Shown one piece after another: positions 21,488 to 34,151 of a DNA stretch of 64,000 nucleotides. Under the pieces are notes generated by a model that saw only the letters and a program-made list of their open reading frames with translations, was not told where the DNA came from and did no database searches. Within the stretch, counting starts at the first letter, position 1; the number at the start of each line of letters is the position of its first letter. Origin of the DNA: Owenia fusiformis (Eukaryota > Annelida > Polychaeta > Sabellida > Oweniidae); assembly GCA_903813345.2 (NCBI GenBank), contig CAIIXF020000010.1, positions 12,651,181 to 12,715,180 of the forward strand, written 5' to 3'. The position numbers were made by a program, and so were the translations under genes.

Positions 21488-21690
21488 AGTACAAACAACA
21501 TAGGGAGACTACAAACAACATAGGGAGACTACAAACAACATAGGGAGACTACAAATAACATAGGAAGACTACAAATAACATAGGAAGACTACAAACAACA
21601 TAGAAAGACTACAAATAACATAAGAAGACTACAAACAACATAGGAAGACTACAAATAACATTGAAAGACTACAACTTACATAGAAATAGC
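21488..21690. repeat. 20 bp tandem array, about 10 units
   Basis: The unit ACTACAAACAACATAGGGAG repeats at exact 20-base steps with point variants (AATAACATAGGAAG, AAGAAG). Confidence 0.93.
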
Positions 21691-21839
21691 CTTTAAAGAG
21701 TGGAAATGGACAATATGAGAATGGAATGAGATTTCCACTAGAAGATGTGCAGGACCCTTTAGATTATGAACAAAATAATGAGATCTTTGAATATTATGAA
21801 AATAGGACATATTATGTTTAGAACCTGAATGAAGATATA

Positions 21840-22167
21840 CAAAAAAGTTAAACTTGTCTTAATGAACACCTCTCTCTCTAGTGAACACCTATCCTAATGA
21901 ATACCTCTCTCTCTAGTGAACACGTGTCTTAATGAACACCTCTCTCTCTAGTGAACACCTGTCTTAATGAACACCTCTCTCTCTAGTGAACACCTGTCTT
22001 AGTGAACACCTCTCTCTCTCTAGTGAACACCTGTCTTTAATGGACACCCTTCCCCCACACTTACTCTACTTACTTCTGTATAAATTACCCTCTCTGTAGT
22101 GAACACCTACCTGCAGTCAACACATTTTTGTGGCTCCATAGGTATTCACTGTCTACAGGTTTTACTG
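21840..22167. mobile_element. Family c MITE enlarged by a 35 bp internal array
   Basis: The right end CAGGTTTTACTG|TA is intact at 22167. The left end near 21840 is decayed but keeps GTTAAACTTGTCTTAATG after a TA. The interior GAACACC segment has been amplified into about five 35 bp units (starts 21861, 21896, 21931, 21966, 22001) of the form AATGAACACCTCTCTCTCTA plus GTGAACACC. Confidence 0.75.
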
Positions 22168-22169
22168 TA

Positions 22170-23345
22170 TATCGGAAATTTGTAACGTAAACAATTGTTT
22201 ACGAAAATAGAAAATATATGTGCATACTCTAAGATACATTATTAAATCAAGATTATAGATAAAAATTGTGAGGAAGTTTCCTGAAATTGAAAGTTTAGAT
22301 TCCAGAAATGAAATTGTACCCATGTTGACCTTTAATTGAATGAAATAACATGAACCAAATAACTTTAATGTACTCAATACATCTTGTTTACTAATATAGA
22401 AATAAGCGTAACATTTCCCTTATCTGGTTTTGTCTATTTGTTGTCATTGTTTATTTTAATGTGGTTAACCTCCAATATGGCCCCACTGACAATGTTTTCA
22501 TGAAATATATTTGTGTATTTTGAGTACATTAATGCTATATGATCTGTGCCAATAGAATTGTCATTCACATCACTCATGTAAACAGGAGGTGTCATTGTTT
22601 ACACATTGTTTACACACAATTCCTTCCACAGTTGTAGGCCTAATGATCATTCATATTCTTCAACTAATTTGATCACTAAAATGTTCTCGATTTTGAGACA
22701 TGAATATGGTAAAATTTGCGTTAAATGAACATGCTAGGCTTAAGATTGAAACTTAAGAAATGTCCAAGATTTTGAGAAGCACATATGGTAAAACTTTTGT
22801 TATAGATTTTCAAACACATGTATAGTAAAATTTGTGTTATAGATAATGAGACACATATACAGTAAAACATTTGGTTACGAGTTTGAGAAAACAATAGAAG
22901 ATTTTGAGACACATAATTGACAAAAATTTCAAAAGTCTTTTTTCAGTTTTAACTTATAAAATTTCTTTGACGCATTCAGTCAAATGATTATGGCGGGAAA
23001 CTATTTGCTCTGTCATCTTGGACTGTGCCGAAAATTCCCAACCTGCAACCGTTCAATATCACTGATTCAGACATCTGAAATGTGTTCATAATATTTAGTT
23101 TTTGGCTAACTCTAAAAACGTTTCATGTGTTCAGCCAGGTAGTGTTGTTTACAGGAAGTTTAGTTTATCGGACTGATTGATTGGTGGAATCTGCATATGG
23201 AATTCTCATCACTGTGAAATGCCTGTATCGTCAAAGACATAGATTTACCCCCATTAAAGGGCAGGTAGAAGATACTGTACCTCCGCCATTGATATGATAC
23301 TCTTCCCTGGGGATGTTTTCTCTTGGAATGATACAGAAATGCAAA
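22170..23345. other. Intergenic DNA, nothing recognised
   Basis: Loose repetition of TATAGTAAAAC/TTGTGTTATAGAT phrases occurs at 22700..22870. No gene is supported. Confidence 0.5.
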
Positions 23346-23347
23346 TA

Positions 23348-23430
23348 CAGTAAAACCTGTGCATCCGAACACCTTTCTTAAACTGAATGCCTCTCCCAAC
23401 TGCCCAATATTAAGAATTTTTGGTATCATT
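23348..23430. mobile_element. Left half of a family c MITE
   Basis: CAGTAAAACCTGTGCATCCG followed by AACACCTTTCTTAAACTG and AATGCCTCTC matches the left half of the copies at 35068 and 38465. No right terminus was found, so the copy is truncated. Confidence 0.65.
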
Positions 23431-25659
23431 ATTAGTATTTTTTGTTTAAAAAAATGTAAACAGTCTGGAATTCCTTGTTAAATGAAGCTTTTAGAGGTTA
23501 GAAGAGGCTGAATTCCCACTTTTTCAAAAGTATACTTTTGGTGGGTTTGAGGGTAATACTTTAGTGCTCATTTGTTATGCTCCGGAAGCGGACAAAATTA
23601 CACCCCCTCAATAAGTCTGATAACTCAGATCCCGATATTGGATGGAACAGTTTAAATTTTTCTCTGTAAAACCTATAAGAAATTAACTATTGTTGTGACT
23701 GGTCGAACAAATTGACTCCATTCCAGATAATTCTATTTTCTATCATTCACAATTGGAGACAAAGATGAACTTTGAAAATTGCCATTCCCATATAAACCAA
23801 TGGAAAATACTGGGTTTGCTGCAAATTCAATAACAGGATATCGATTCATTTCAGCACTCGAAAAATTGTTTTTATGTGGACAATTGAATTTACTATCTTT
23901 ACTTGACAAATAATTGATAGGTTTCTTTAGAAATGAAAGTTTCACATCTTAAAGTCAAAATCATTCTTCAATAAACATTTCGCATTAAAACATCACAGCA
24001 GACAAAATTGACTTTGTTTATCTCTGTATAACACTTAGTTACCAAAGCAAACTTAAATATTTGAGTAGAAAAAAGTTGTACAATTTATTTTTTATGTAAG
24101 AGTATGTTAAATTGTGATTAACATGAATTGCACAAAAAAAGTGCTACATTGTCATAATCTTGCAGCGATTTGGCATGCAGGTGAGCACAACTTGAATCAA
24201 TTCCTGTTCTCATTTTTCAACTCACAAAGATTGCAAAAATAAACAAACAAACCAAACAAAAAGGAAGATCCAGTTGTCGATTGATGCTGGATACCTCTGG
24301 TATGATAGGAAGTTACATATGTATCTATTTTAAGGCTGTTTACATATCATTTCACACACAGTAAACTTTATAGCCCTGTAAGGTAGACAGGAGATATTTG
24401 TATTTTTACCTGACATTAACTACCAATAGAGAAGTAGAGGTCACGTTGCTACCTATGGAAGGTTACAGGTCAAACAGATCTCTGAGATGTTAGGCATAAA
24501 TCCATTCACCTTTCATAGTCAGCCTTCTTAATCATTTTTACAGTTATGGCCAAAAGCATAATCTAGGAATTTGAGTCCTTGACCAGGACTGAACAAGGAG
24601 GACATCTGGCACTGTTTAGATGTATTCCTAATTCTTAATTGTGACCACAGGCTGTGATGTAATTAAAGGCTTTCCTTCAGAATTTCTCTCCATCCTTTGT
24701 AATTAAATATTACACATCTGGGAAAATCTAAAAAAAAATATTTTTCAAAAAGTTAGCTGCTTTGAAGTTTGAATGAATACCCTGCTTTAGAAAGAGTCAG
24801 TTGACAACATTTTAATCTATCCTTGATAATTGGGACTTAATCAACTGGGACATATGTTCCTGGTATAAAATGTGTTCTCATTTTGTTTAAAGGATTATAA
24901 ACTTAGACATTCATAGTTTGCTATTGTTCATTGACTCCTGGCTGCAGATGCTTGAGTTATAAAAACACAAACAATGTTTTATTGTTATTTTACAAGGCTA
25001 TACATTTCCTTTATACCAGGTGTATCATGAACAGTTACTGACATTGTATCCACTTACCCTGAATTTACATTGTTTTGGTCAATGTACCTCTGACTATGCC
25101 ATATGCTTTTTAGATAAATTGAATGAAATGTTTTATTGCTTAACAACCTCAAATGTCGAAAATTCTTGAAAATCATGCTGTTTTTCACCATTCTGAGCAC
25201 TTTTCAAGTGATTTTGGACCAAAGTTGTCAAATGTAAACCCTCTGGAATTTTTTTAATGTGACCCCCCCCCCATTGGCAAAAGCTGGCTACAGGCTTGTT
25301 TAGTATCATGGTTTTCTAACTACACATTCTGAATGGACATAAGTGTTAAACCAAGGAATTATCTCTACTCTTATTTAAAGAGTGAAAATGATGATTCAGA
25401 TGTATGATTTCATCTCAAAATTCTAGTTAAAGGATGGGGTATTGTTAATTTATATTTAACAGTTATGTTGTGACTCCCAACTGTTTGTTGAAAACAAATG
25501 TTTTGCAAAATTGGATATATTTTTGGGAGATAGCAGATGGGTAGATGGATGAAACATATCATATTTCTTTAATCCACCAGTCCTTTTACATTATGAACCA
25601 AGTGGAGTTGTGAAATCCTATTTAAATAACAATAGATTTCAAATGTCAGACCACTAATG
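23431..25659. other. Intergenic DNA, nothing recognised
   Basis: No gene, RNA gene or tandem repeat was recognised. Confidence 0.5.
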
Positions 25660-25821
25660 CAGTAAAGCCTGTGTACAGTGAACACCTATCGAGCCAAAGA
25701 AATGTGTTCACTGTGGGTATGTGTTCACTACAGAAATCAGTGGAGTATGTGCTTAGGACTGTGTTCACTAGACATAGGTGTTCATTAGAGAGAGAGGTGT
25801 TCACTAAGAGAGGTTTAACTG
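25660..25821. mobile_element. TA-flanked CAGTAAAGCCTG MITE (family c)
   Basis: It starts CAGTAAAGCCTGTGTACAGT and ends AGAGAGGTTTAACTG, followed by TA. It carries several GTGTTCACT phrases and is 162 bp. The left target dinucleotide has mutated to TG. Confidence 0.75.
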
Positions 25822-26571
25822 TACATCATTGTTTCAGTTGCGTTTGAACATTGCCACCCTTCAAGGGATTAAATGAAAAAGGAAACACTGACCTTATACA
25901 AACAGTTTATGGTTCATATTTTTGTCATTTATTGATCTGTTCGTGAAAAATCAATGCAGAGCTGGGATTTGAGATGATGAAGTGCTGAAGTGGCTAAATA
26001 GAAGACAACTATCTTTGATGCTAAAAGTACATGACATAACCCTTGGAAATCACTTTATTTGTACCCTTCGCAATAGCTCTTGAAATGTGAGATAATTCTT
26101 TGATGTGGCATTCATCCTCTCAGAATATAAATTAAAAAAACATGATACTGTATTTTCTGCTTTTTGTAGCTGATATTCATTTACATCAAATCACAGAGCT
26201 TGGAAATACATATGAATATTCATATACTGTCAAATCACCGGTGTTTGTAAGAGGAAAGAGTTGCTAGCCAATGAGGATTCAGGGTACTGATTCTGTGTAA
26301 TGAAGTTGTGTGCGTCACATCAGCCAACTCACTCTAATAGACTATATTTTCAATAAATGCTATTTTTAACTATAAAATTAATTAATCAGAAAACATGTAG
26401 TGTATTGTGTTCATTTATGCATCATACAACCTGTTTTGTGTATCATGTTGCATTGTTTATGTATCGACATTGATCTCTATTATTCTACCTGAAAAAAGCA
26501 TTGTTGAAAAAACGTTGTTCCACCGAAGGGGTTTCCCGCATACAGAGGTAGTGATTCATCTGACTTTTTGT
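25822..26571. other. Intergenic DNA, nothing recognised
   Basis: No feature recognised. Confidence 0.5.
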
Positions 26572-26916
26572 TTAAAGGTGCAATGTAAAGTTTAATACAC
26601 TTTGGCTTATATTGTAGTCTTACCCATTGTTATCAATAGTGATAGATGAAACATTTTTTATTTCAAAAAGTGTTTCTTAGAGATTCTTTGTTTGCATTTA
26701 TTCAAAATTATTTTTTAGTTGTCAGATGCATAAATTAATTAGAAATACTTTGCAGCAATGCATAGATTACGGAAGTTTGAAAAACAAGAGAGAAATGAAC
26801 ATACAAATACTTATGTAAATGCAGAAAAATAGTCAGAATAAATAAGAGGGCAAGATTATGTACCCAATAATATTTGAATGATAAAACAATATTTGAAAAC
26901 TACATGGGGCCTTTAA
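26572..26916. mobile_element. TTAA-flanked MITE of a second subfamily
   Basis: It runs from TTAA|AGGTGCAATGTA to TACATGGGGCCT|TTAA, with imperfect inverted termini (about 12 of 16) and TTAA at both ends. It is 345 bp without coding capacity. A lone end of the same type (TTAAAGGTCCCATGTAATG) sits near 41768. Confidence 0.55.
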
Positions 26917-27654
26917 TGTGTTGCACTGATTTGATACTATGGGCACTGGCAGATCTGAATGGGCAGGAGTTGGTAATTTTTTAAAGGGCCCTAGAGTTTT
27001 TCATAGGAATGATCAATGCCCCCTCCATCTTTTTTAATTTTCAGTCCCTCAGTATTCCTGTGTATCTCATTTGATCCAGAATATCTCAATTTCCTAGGGT
27101 CCAGAATTCAGATTGGCCTTTGCTATTATAGGGATTTACTTATGTGACATTGGGATTGTTTAGTTTACAGTCATAAATCTTAGTCATCTTGCTAATCAGG
27201 TTGTGGCTAAAATATTGCATTAAATATACACTCTATGCAGATGACTAACCCAGACCTGCATCATTATGAAAGAACATTCCTTTGTGGATGATGCTTCAGA
27301 CACTTAAAGATCATCCTCCCATTTGTGAAATCTGTTAATTTTCTGCACTTTCTAAGGGAAATGTCATCTGTGATAAATACTAGTCTCATATATATTTAAA
27401 TTATTTGCAGAAGATTATTAAAATCTATTGACCCAAGGATCTCTTAAGGAGTCAACAGAAGCCAATCTGTCTCTGTATACTTTGTATGGAACATTTTGTA
27501 TGCAGGAGACCAGAGAAATAAATCACAGTACTGACAGGGTCCTTGAATTAGACACCTCAATGAATGAGGCAAATATTGGGATTACCTGTACTTTTAGCTT
27601 CTTCACAGTCTGAACTATCTCTTTAAGTACCCTCTCATCTCAAGCATTAGTTAC
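26917..27654. other. Intergenic DNA, nothing recognised
   Basis: No feature recognised. Confidence 0.5.
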
Positions 27655-28068
27655 ACTGTCACATTGCCATTAGAGAAGTTGTCACATTGCCCTCAAGATA
27701 ATTGTCACATTGCCCTCAGTATAGTTGTTGGGACTTGCCACATTATCCTCAGGGAAGTTGTGATTTGATGTCAAATTGCCCTCAAGGAAATTGTTGTCAC
27801 ATTGCCCCCAAGGAAATTGTCAAATTGCCCTCAAGGATGTTGTCCCATTGGCCTCAGGGAAGTTGTGACTTGATGTCAAATTGCCCCCAAGGAAATTGTC
27901 ACATTGCGCTCAATGAAGTTGTCTTGGCCACAGGGAAATTGACACATTATCCTCAGGGAAGTTGTCACATTGTCCTGGGGAAGTTGTCACACTGCCCTCA
28001 GTGAAGTTCTCACATTGCTGTCAGGGAAATTATCACATTGCCCTCAAGAGAGTTGCCTTCAAGGGAAA
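27655..28068. repeat. ~23 bp imperfect tandem array
   Basis: The phrase GTCACATTGCCCTCAAGGAA recurs with many substitutions and indels at about 23-base spacing (27658, 27681, 27704 and on). The open frame at 27702..28004, a cysteine- and proline-rich repeat, is produced by this array and is not a gene. Confidence 0.85.
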
Positions 28069-30403
28069 TGCCTCACTTACTGCTACCACCTAAACTCATC
28101 AATAGCCACACTCAATATCCATGTCCCCAAAATGTCCACTTTATTAATTCAATAAAATTCAGTTTGGCTTGTGACATTTAATATTCACCAGCTAATTATA
28201 TTAGAGGTTAAAAGGCAGCTGATTTGTTTCTTAAAATAATATTATGGACTAGAAAGACAATATCTTAGGCTTTGATGGGATTGAAAATATTGGCACCCTA
28301 TCTCTCTCTTGACTGTTCAATCCATGGTTTACATGTACCTCTGAGGTCTCTCAGCATCTTAAAATCACATGCAAATTTAAGGCACTTTGTGATATGATCC
28401 ATGTTCGAAATGAGACATGTACATTAAATCATTCTAGAGAATTCTCAATTGTATTGCATGAGTATCACAACAGAAGTCATTGCTATAGCATTACTATGGT
28501 AACCAGCTCATATAAACTCCTCAGTTGCATTCAACAATGAATGACGTTGATCGGGTTCCAACATTTTCATTTTGGTCACCTTCACCCAACTTTATTGACA
28601 CAATTTTGCTATTGAAGATTTTCTTCTTGATTAAAGTACTAAAGTACATTACGTTCCTTCGCGGAATCTAATAAGTGGGAACACAGGCAATGTATCTGGG
28701 AAAATAACTCCTGAATATCAGAAAAGCTGTATAAAAAAGGCCGCTGATAAGATTAGAAACTATAAGTGTGTCCACGAAGTATAATGTGTTCTTTAATTGG
28801 ATTTTCAAGAGGACATGCTCATGCCTATTGCAGATTAATGTTTTACTGATTTTGTAACACTGGCTGATATCGCGGAATTTTATTTCCGCTACTCTGTTTT
28901 CTCATCTTCTAAAAATGAATGTAATTTCAGTAAAAAATTTGATATCTCAAGGATTGAAATATTTTTGTTTTGCCACAAGCTTAGACAAAATATTCTGAGT
29001 GATTTGGCTGAAAAGTCTTGCTTTGGTCTCTGAATAGTCCCCCTTTATCTACATCTACACCACCACTTTTTGGGAGGTTTGTAGTGGAGGGTCACAAGGG
29101 CTTGTTGCAAGACTATTGAGAGACCAAGAGAATGTGGCATTTGAAACCATGTACATGGATATTAAGCAATAAGGTCAATATGTCAATGACGAATGTCTAC
29201 ACACAAAACTTATCAGGTAAGTTTAAGGGAGGGGGTAAAGTCCATTTTTATTATTTATCTTTTTGGGAGGGTGGGTTAAATATGAAAAATAACTTTTGGA
29301 ACAACCTCTGGATATTGAACTGATCCAAATAAAATCTTGATGTTATAATTTTATTTATTTATGTGTGATCATTTAATAAAAATTGTCTCGCACAGGTTTG
29401 TTGTTTAAACTATGGATCAGTAATTAAAACTCATTCCCCAATGACATTGCACCCCCCCCCTGGTGACCTCCCCCCTAACCCTGAATATGCCAGATATGTG
29501 ATAGGAACTAATAAAACCATAATTGTAATTGATTGTTATTTTAGCAGGTGTGACTCATGTCACCCAATAGCTGCTTAACAAAGGATAAAATCAAATACTA
29601 CAAGCCATAATATCGACATAATTATTAGTCATTATTTTTCTATAATAATTGGTGACAAAGATGATATCACAATCAATGTCACAATGACCCCGAGTCATGT
29701 CACGATGACCTGGTGATTCATGTGACAGAGAACCAAACAATCCAGGCCTTTAATGAAAGATTAATTGAAAATTACATGCAATGTGCATAAAAACAACATT
29801 TAACTTGCATATTTTAACAATGACTCAATGCAAGTTATGTTTATAACATGCATATGGTCAGGTAAAAAAGAGTTCTGATTTTCAGGTGCAAGATTGTATT
29901 CTAAAGCTAGAAGATTCTTATGTGTTCTTCAATAGAAGGACTTTTGGAAACAAAGAATTTTTCGAAGACAAAGAAGGAAGAACACCCAATCCACCTTAGA
30001 ACATCAGAGCCAATGAAGAACCTGTGGTCTTACCAAACCCACAAATGAAAAATAAGAAACAAATTAAGTGGGGTCACTTCCCTCCTTGAAGCGAATAATA
30101 TCTTGATATACTTTAGCTCATAGGTATAATGTTATTAAGTGTTAAAAACATTGAAACTGATTGAGATAAGTTGAGATAAGTTCACCTGAAGAAGATTCAG
30201 AAAGAAATCAAATATTCTCAATCATTTTTGATGTCTTTGACTCATAGATAGATGCATTTCAAATGGTAACCAACACTTTATAAAAATAACAAAATCAGTA
30301 ATATGCCCAAGAGCATTTGTCTAAGCTTATTGGATCCATAACAGATATTAAGTACTAGTAATGTAATGAAGATGTGCTATTGTCAGTACATCCTATTTCA
30401 AAT
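28069..30403. other. Intergenic DNA, nothing recognised
   Basis: No gene or repeat recognised apart from a short poly-C run near 29452. Confidence 0.5.
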
Positions 30404-30618
30404 TCAAAATAATGTTTTCTTAAAGAAATGTGTCATATCAGATATGAGAAGCTCAGTGAAGTGATTAGGCTGAAAGTAACGCATCAATGGCAGCAAGTTC
30501 CCAGCCAGTGCTTCAAGACAAAACCAAGACTGGTGTTTCAGCTTGAGCTTTGAGACAGAGATGATCTGGCACAGATGGTGCAGTATCTTCTCCCCTTGGT
30601 CTTGTGGCCTTAACACAT
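30404..30618 (-). pseudogene. Exon-like open segment, unidentified
   Basis: On the minus strand an open frame of about 70 codons ends at TGA 30406..30404. It has a G/C-rich third-codon pattern (for example GGG GAG AAG ATA CTG CAC) that contrasts with the AT-rich surroundings. A possible acceptor, CTTGCTACCAG, lies directly upstream at about 30626..30619. The translation is amphipathic and leucine-rich (for example EKILHHLCQIISVSKLKL), as in helical-repeat proteins. I do not recognise the family. No partner exon or start codon is visible nearby, since the first methionine-like codon is GTG. It could be a terminal exon of an unseen gene, a retrocopy fragment or a decayed exon. Confidence 0.3.
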
Positions 30619-31645
30619 GCTGGTAGCAAGGTTCAATTGAAATGCTTCCTTTTCTTTGTTATTGTCTTAACCCTGAGCCTATCATTCAATTCTATACTCC
30701 GGAAGATTTTCAATGAAAATACTATTTAATTGTTAAGGATTTAAGCCCTGGACTTGGTGCCATGTGGAATGACATTCATTGAAGGTGTTGCTTTCTGAAA
30801 TGTGCACGAGATGCGGAGCATCGAGTGTTAATTTAATGAAACAACACCTGAAAGGATTGGTCATTACACAATGCATTGAGTCATGGGCTTTTCTCATATT
30901 TTACATAAAATGTTGCGCGAAACATCTCTAAAAATTATTATACGATGCAGTATTTTAAGAATTCTGATAGGAAAGTTTAGTTCAATGAATATATTATATC
31001 TCATTGAGAGAGTGTAGTTAAGCTATATCCTTCAGAGTTGTGAAAACAATCTCTATATAAAGGGTATGTCTCATCTGCTGATATCAGTAAATCCAAGTTT
31101 TTCACCAATAAACATGAAATGCACAGCCTTTGAGACATGTGATGCATTCTGTTTAATGTCAAATTAGTGGGAAATTTTCAATGTTGGAAATGTTTTACAA
31201 TGATATACTTTGTCATTTTTAAATGAAACAGTACTTTTCCATTCAAAATTTGAAGCTGAATAATACATTTATTACGATAATTTGTAATTTCAATTAAGTA
31301 GTCATTAGATTGAAAAAAAACATCAAAATAACAAACTTCCATTGCACATCTGTTTGCTAATGAATTTAGGAAATGTGTTTTCCTTCATTGAAAATTGAGG
31401 TTCCAGGTTCAAATCTAATTTAAGATATAATAACCTGTAGTAGGAGAATCTTACAAAAAGACAAATGCCCAGCTAAACATTAATAAACATAAATAAAATT
31501 CATTAATATATGAAAGGGGTCAGCTCAAAAGTTTCATTCACTATTTTAAAAAGTCATAATTGATTTTGTAACTGTGAGACCCCCACCACAATGCACTTTG
31601 AAGGTGAAACTGTCATAAAAAGTTAAAATTCTTAAAGTGTTCGGA
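30619..31645. other. Intergenic DNA, nothing recognised
   Basis: No feature recognised. Confidence 0.5.
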
Positions 31646-31885
31646 TTAGCATCCCGTATAAAAACAATATGGCGGCTCCAGGCGAATCAACTGGATCAGT
31701 CCATTTTTAAGAAATAAGGGGAGTTCTGTAAAATCCAGTTTATTGAAATTGTCTTTGAGATAAAGTAATCCGTTTATAATGATTTTGAAAACGTTATCCA
31801 AAGAGTGATTGCGTTCAAAGAATACATGTACAACAGCCAATATAAATCCTTGTATTAGAAACCGGTTTGTCTTGCTTTGTTTCAT
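31646..31885 (-). CDS. Possible small ORF of 79 codons, unidentified
   Basis: An ATG at 31885 in CAAATG context, with an in-frame TGA just upstream, opens a 79-codon minus frame ending TAA at 31646. The translation is mixed hydrophobic and charged, with central phrases such as NHSLDNVFKIIINGLLYL and FTELPLFLKNGLIQL, more protein-like than most frames nearby. On the opposite strand the same spot has ATGGCGGCTCC, a common start-codon/YY1-like context, but that plus frame closes after 13 codons. I recognise no family. It may be a chance frame or a gene fragment. Confidence 0.18.
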   Translation of the reverse strand: MKQSKTNRFLIQGFILAVVHVFFERNHSLDNVFKIIINGLLYLKDNFNKLDFTELPLFLKNGLIQLIRLEPPYCFYTGC

Positions 31886-33125
31886 TTGTAGGATATTTCA
31901 TATGCCAAGCTGTGTGCTATTACGTTATGGGGAAATTTAGATGCCAATTTTTCCTTATTATACACAAATAGAAGATCCTGAAACTTCATCCATAAATGTG
32001 GAATTGATTTGTCAAAATAAAAATCACCCTTTTATAAATGTGTGACGATCTATAATATACTTATGCTATATAACAGTTAGAGGTGTTGACACAACGATCT
32101 CGAACCTGTGAACCCTTGAGTATTATTCCGGGATCGGGCCTTTTATACTAAACGGTGAGCAACACCAGAAACGAGCGTTCGATTTGCTAAACGATATGCG
32201 TCACCCTTTAAATTACAAGGAATAATTTCCAGAAATCTAAAATAAACATTCAGACATTGTCAAAATTATGGTACATCAATTATACAAAATAAATGAATTC
32301 TAAATATTTATTAGTGTAGGGGGTTGATTTATGGTATACATGTATATTTAAAAGGGTGTTCTGTTTTTTAATCCTCTTTTTAGTTAAAAATAAAAGGATA
32401 TGTTAATATGCTCTTATTCCCCTCCCCCTCCTCCCCGTCAGTGTCACCCTTTTACAGCTTGTATTTGTCTCCATCTTTCCTATCACATCAAGCTGGCACA
32501 CCAGGTGACCTGTGGCCTTTAGATGGTCATCTCAGTAACCTGATAATGCTAGGCTATAGCTTATCAATAACTCCCTTAATAGCCACTAAATGTTTGTTTG
32601 GGATGATTCTAATGTATGAGCAACAAAAACAACTTGAGCTAATATTTCAACCCACTATGACAACATAAAAGCATAATTTCCTTCATTTAGACTCATAAAT
32701 AATTCGGAGCATGCCACAAATTACAAAGTATGGTTCAGAAATTAGGGAGTTAGTTTTGCATCACGTATGTCCATTGCCCCATACTTTTACATCAAATTTT
32801 CTTCTCCACCAGCACTTGATATCAAAATGCATATTTTGGAAGATATAAAGTTAATTTATACAATGATTTTCCTTCAAAAACAGAGGTTTTTGTATTTTTA
32901 CAAATAAGCATCTTCACATGTTCTGGTTCAACTGCCTTCTCTAACTACAGAGCAATCCAAACTACCCTGATCCATATTAGTTCACTCTAGTGCCCTCTGA
33001 GTACAACCGATGATTCACAATTTGTACAACTGATGATTCACAATTTCAAGAGATCTTACAATTCTATATGATTGTAAGCTACTTAAAGGCAGAAAATATA
33101 GTGTGATTTTATAAGTACTTATAGG
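31886..33125. other. Intergenic DNA, nothing recognised
   Basis: The plus open frame at 32408..32668 begins in a C/T-rich stretch and is not convincing. Confidence 0.5.
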
Positions 33126-33786
33126 ATGAAGGCTAGATCACAGAATTATTTTGAATTAAGATTTCCCTCGCGAAAAGTACCCCTAATCATGGTTGATGAA
33201 CTTAATAACGTGAGAACCAAGCAGCAAGCTCAAGTTGTGGAGTTGAAAGAAATCAGGCCACTTAAAATTATCAGACTTCCATTGAGAAATATCTTCAGTT
33301 TGTACTTTATCTTGCTCAAAGATTACATGGACGTTTACTACTATGTAAGCTTGTAAAATAACGGACCCAATTTAGTACCAGATATCCTTTCTAAGGAGAT
33401 AAGATACCAGTACCCAATTAACGTGGTATTTTGGCTGTGTGTATTTTTGTCTCAAGTACGGTACCCCCTCCCACTCAAACATATGGTAATTAATGCTATC
33501 AATGCCATGTGGAGTTTGAAGGGTTAAACAGGCTGGCATTTTTTTTGGAGTAGGTATCTTTCTTGAAATGTACCTCATCTCTGGTTGGGAGCTTAGCTGT
33601 CTGAGCTCAGGTAAAAACACTGGTTTGGATGATACTAGTAGTTCTGATGATGTCATAGATGAAGAATTCATTGCAATTTGTAATATCTTTAAAGTTCTTT
33701 TGAAAATCAAGTATGTGAACATATTTTATTGGGATATCATTTTGTACAGTATCACCACAAAAACATGTGGGAATTCAATTGTATGA
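33126..33786 (+). pseudogene. Two weakly coding-like plus-strand segments, unidentified
   Basis: The first segment (33126..33356) translates to a basic, protein-like stretch including MVDELNNVRTKQQAQVVEL and ends beside a donor-like TAT|GTAAGC. The second (about 33600..33720, inside an open frame at 33568..33786) has a run of purine-N-pyrimidine codons encoding GLDDTSSSDDVIDEEFIAI, with a donor-like CAA|GTATGTG near 33710. Codon rhythm of this kind suggests present or past coding. I recognise no domain. A decayed transposase or orphan exon fragments are both possible. The overlapping minus frame at 33372..33722 is taken as a shadow. Confidence 0.2.
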
Positions 33787-34150
33787 CTTGAAGTCACAAA
33801 TCATTTGAATGTAAAAATATTTCTTTCTCTTGGTTGCTCCTTTAAATGTCCAGCAGAATTAATATTTGAATTTCACTTTTTAAACAACAAGGCTATAAAG
33901 GTAAATAAATAATTCAGAAAATCCCGAAGAGATATTATAGATATACATTTTTATAATAATAATTTATTTTCACTAAAGTGCAATTGTATTCATCATGGCC
34001 ATAAGCTATAATAGTGGCAAGAATGGTATTTATCACATGCTCTGTAAAATTCCAGTAATCTGATTGGTTGATTACACTGTGAGTTTTCCCGTCTCACACG
34101 GCCGTCTCACACGTTACTAGAGGCAACCAGTGATGATCAATAGCAACGAT
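33787..34150. other. Intergenic DNA, nothing recognised
   Basis: The later part (from about 34050) includes CTGATTGGTTGATTAC and two GTCTCACACG phrases and may already belong to the repeat-like unit that follows. Confidence 0.4.
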
Positions 34151-34151
34151 G

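Noticed and set aside
27702-28004. 100-codon open frame with cysteine/proline-rich repeats
   Set aside because: Produced by an imperfect ~23 bp array; no start context or splice sites.
32090-32230. Possible tRNA-like or SINE segment (GGTTCGAGATC on the minus strand)
   Set aside because: Only a weak B-box resemblance; no A-box at the right distance and no cloverleaf could be drawn.
33372-33722. 116-codon minus-strand open frame
   Set aside because: Overlaps a plus-strand frame with better codon rhythm and shows no recognisable domain. Treated as a shadow.
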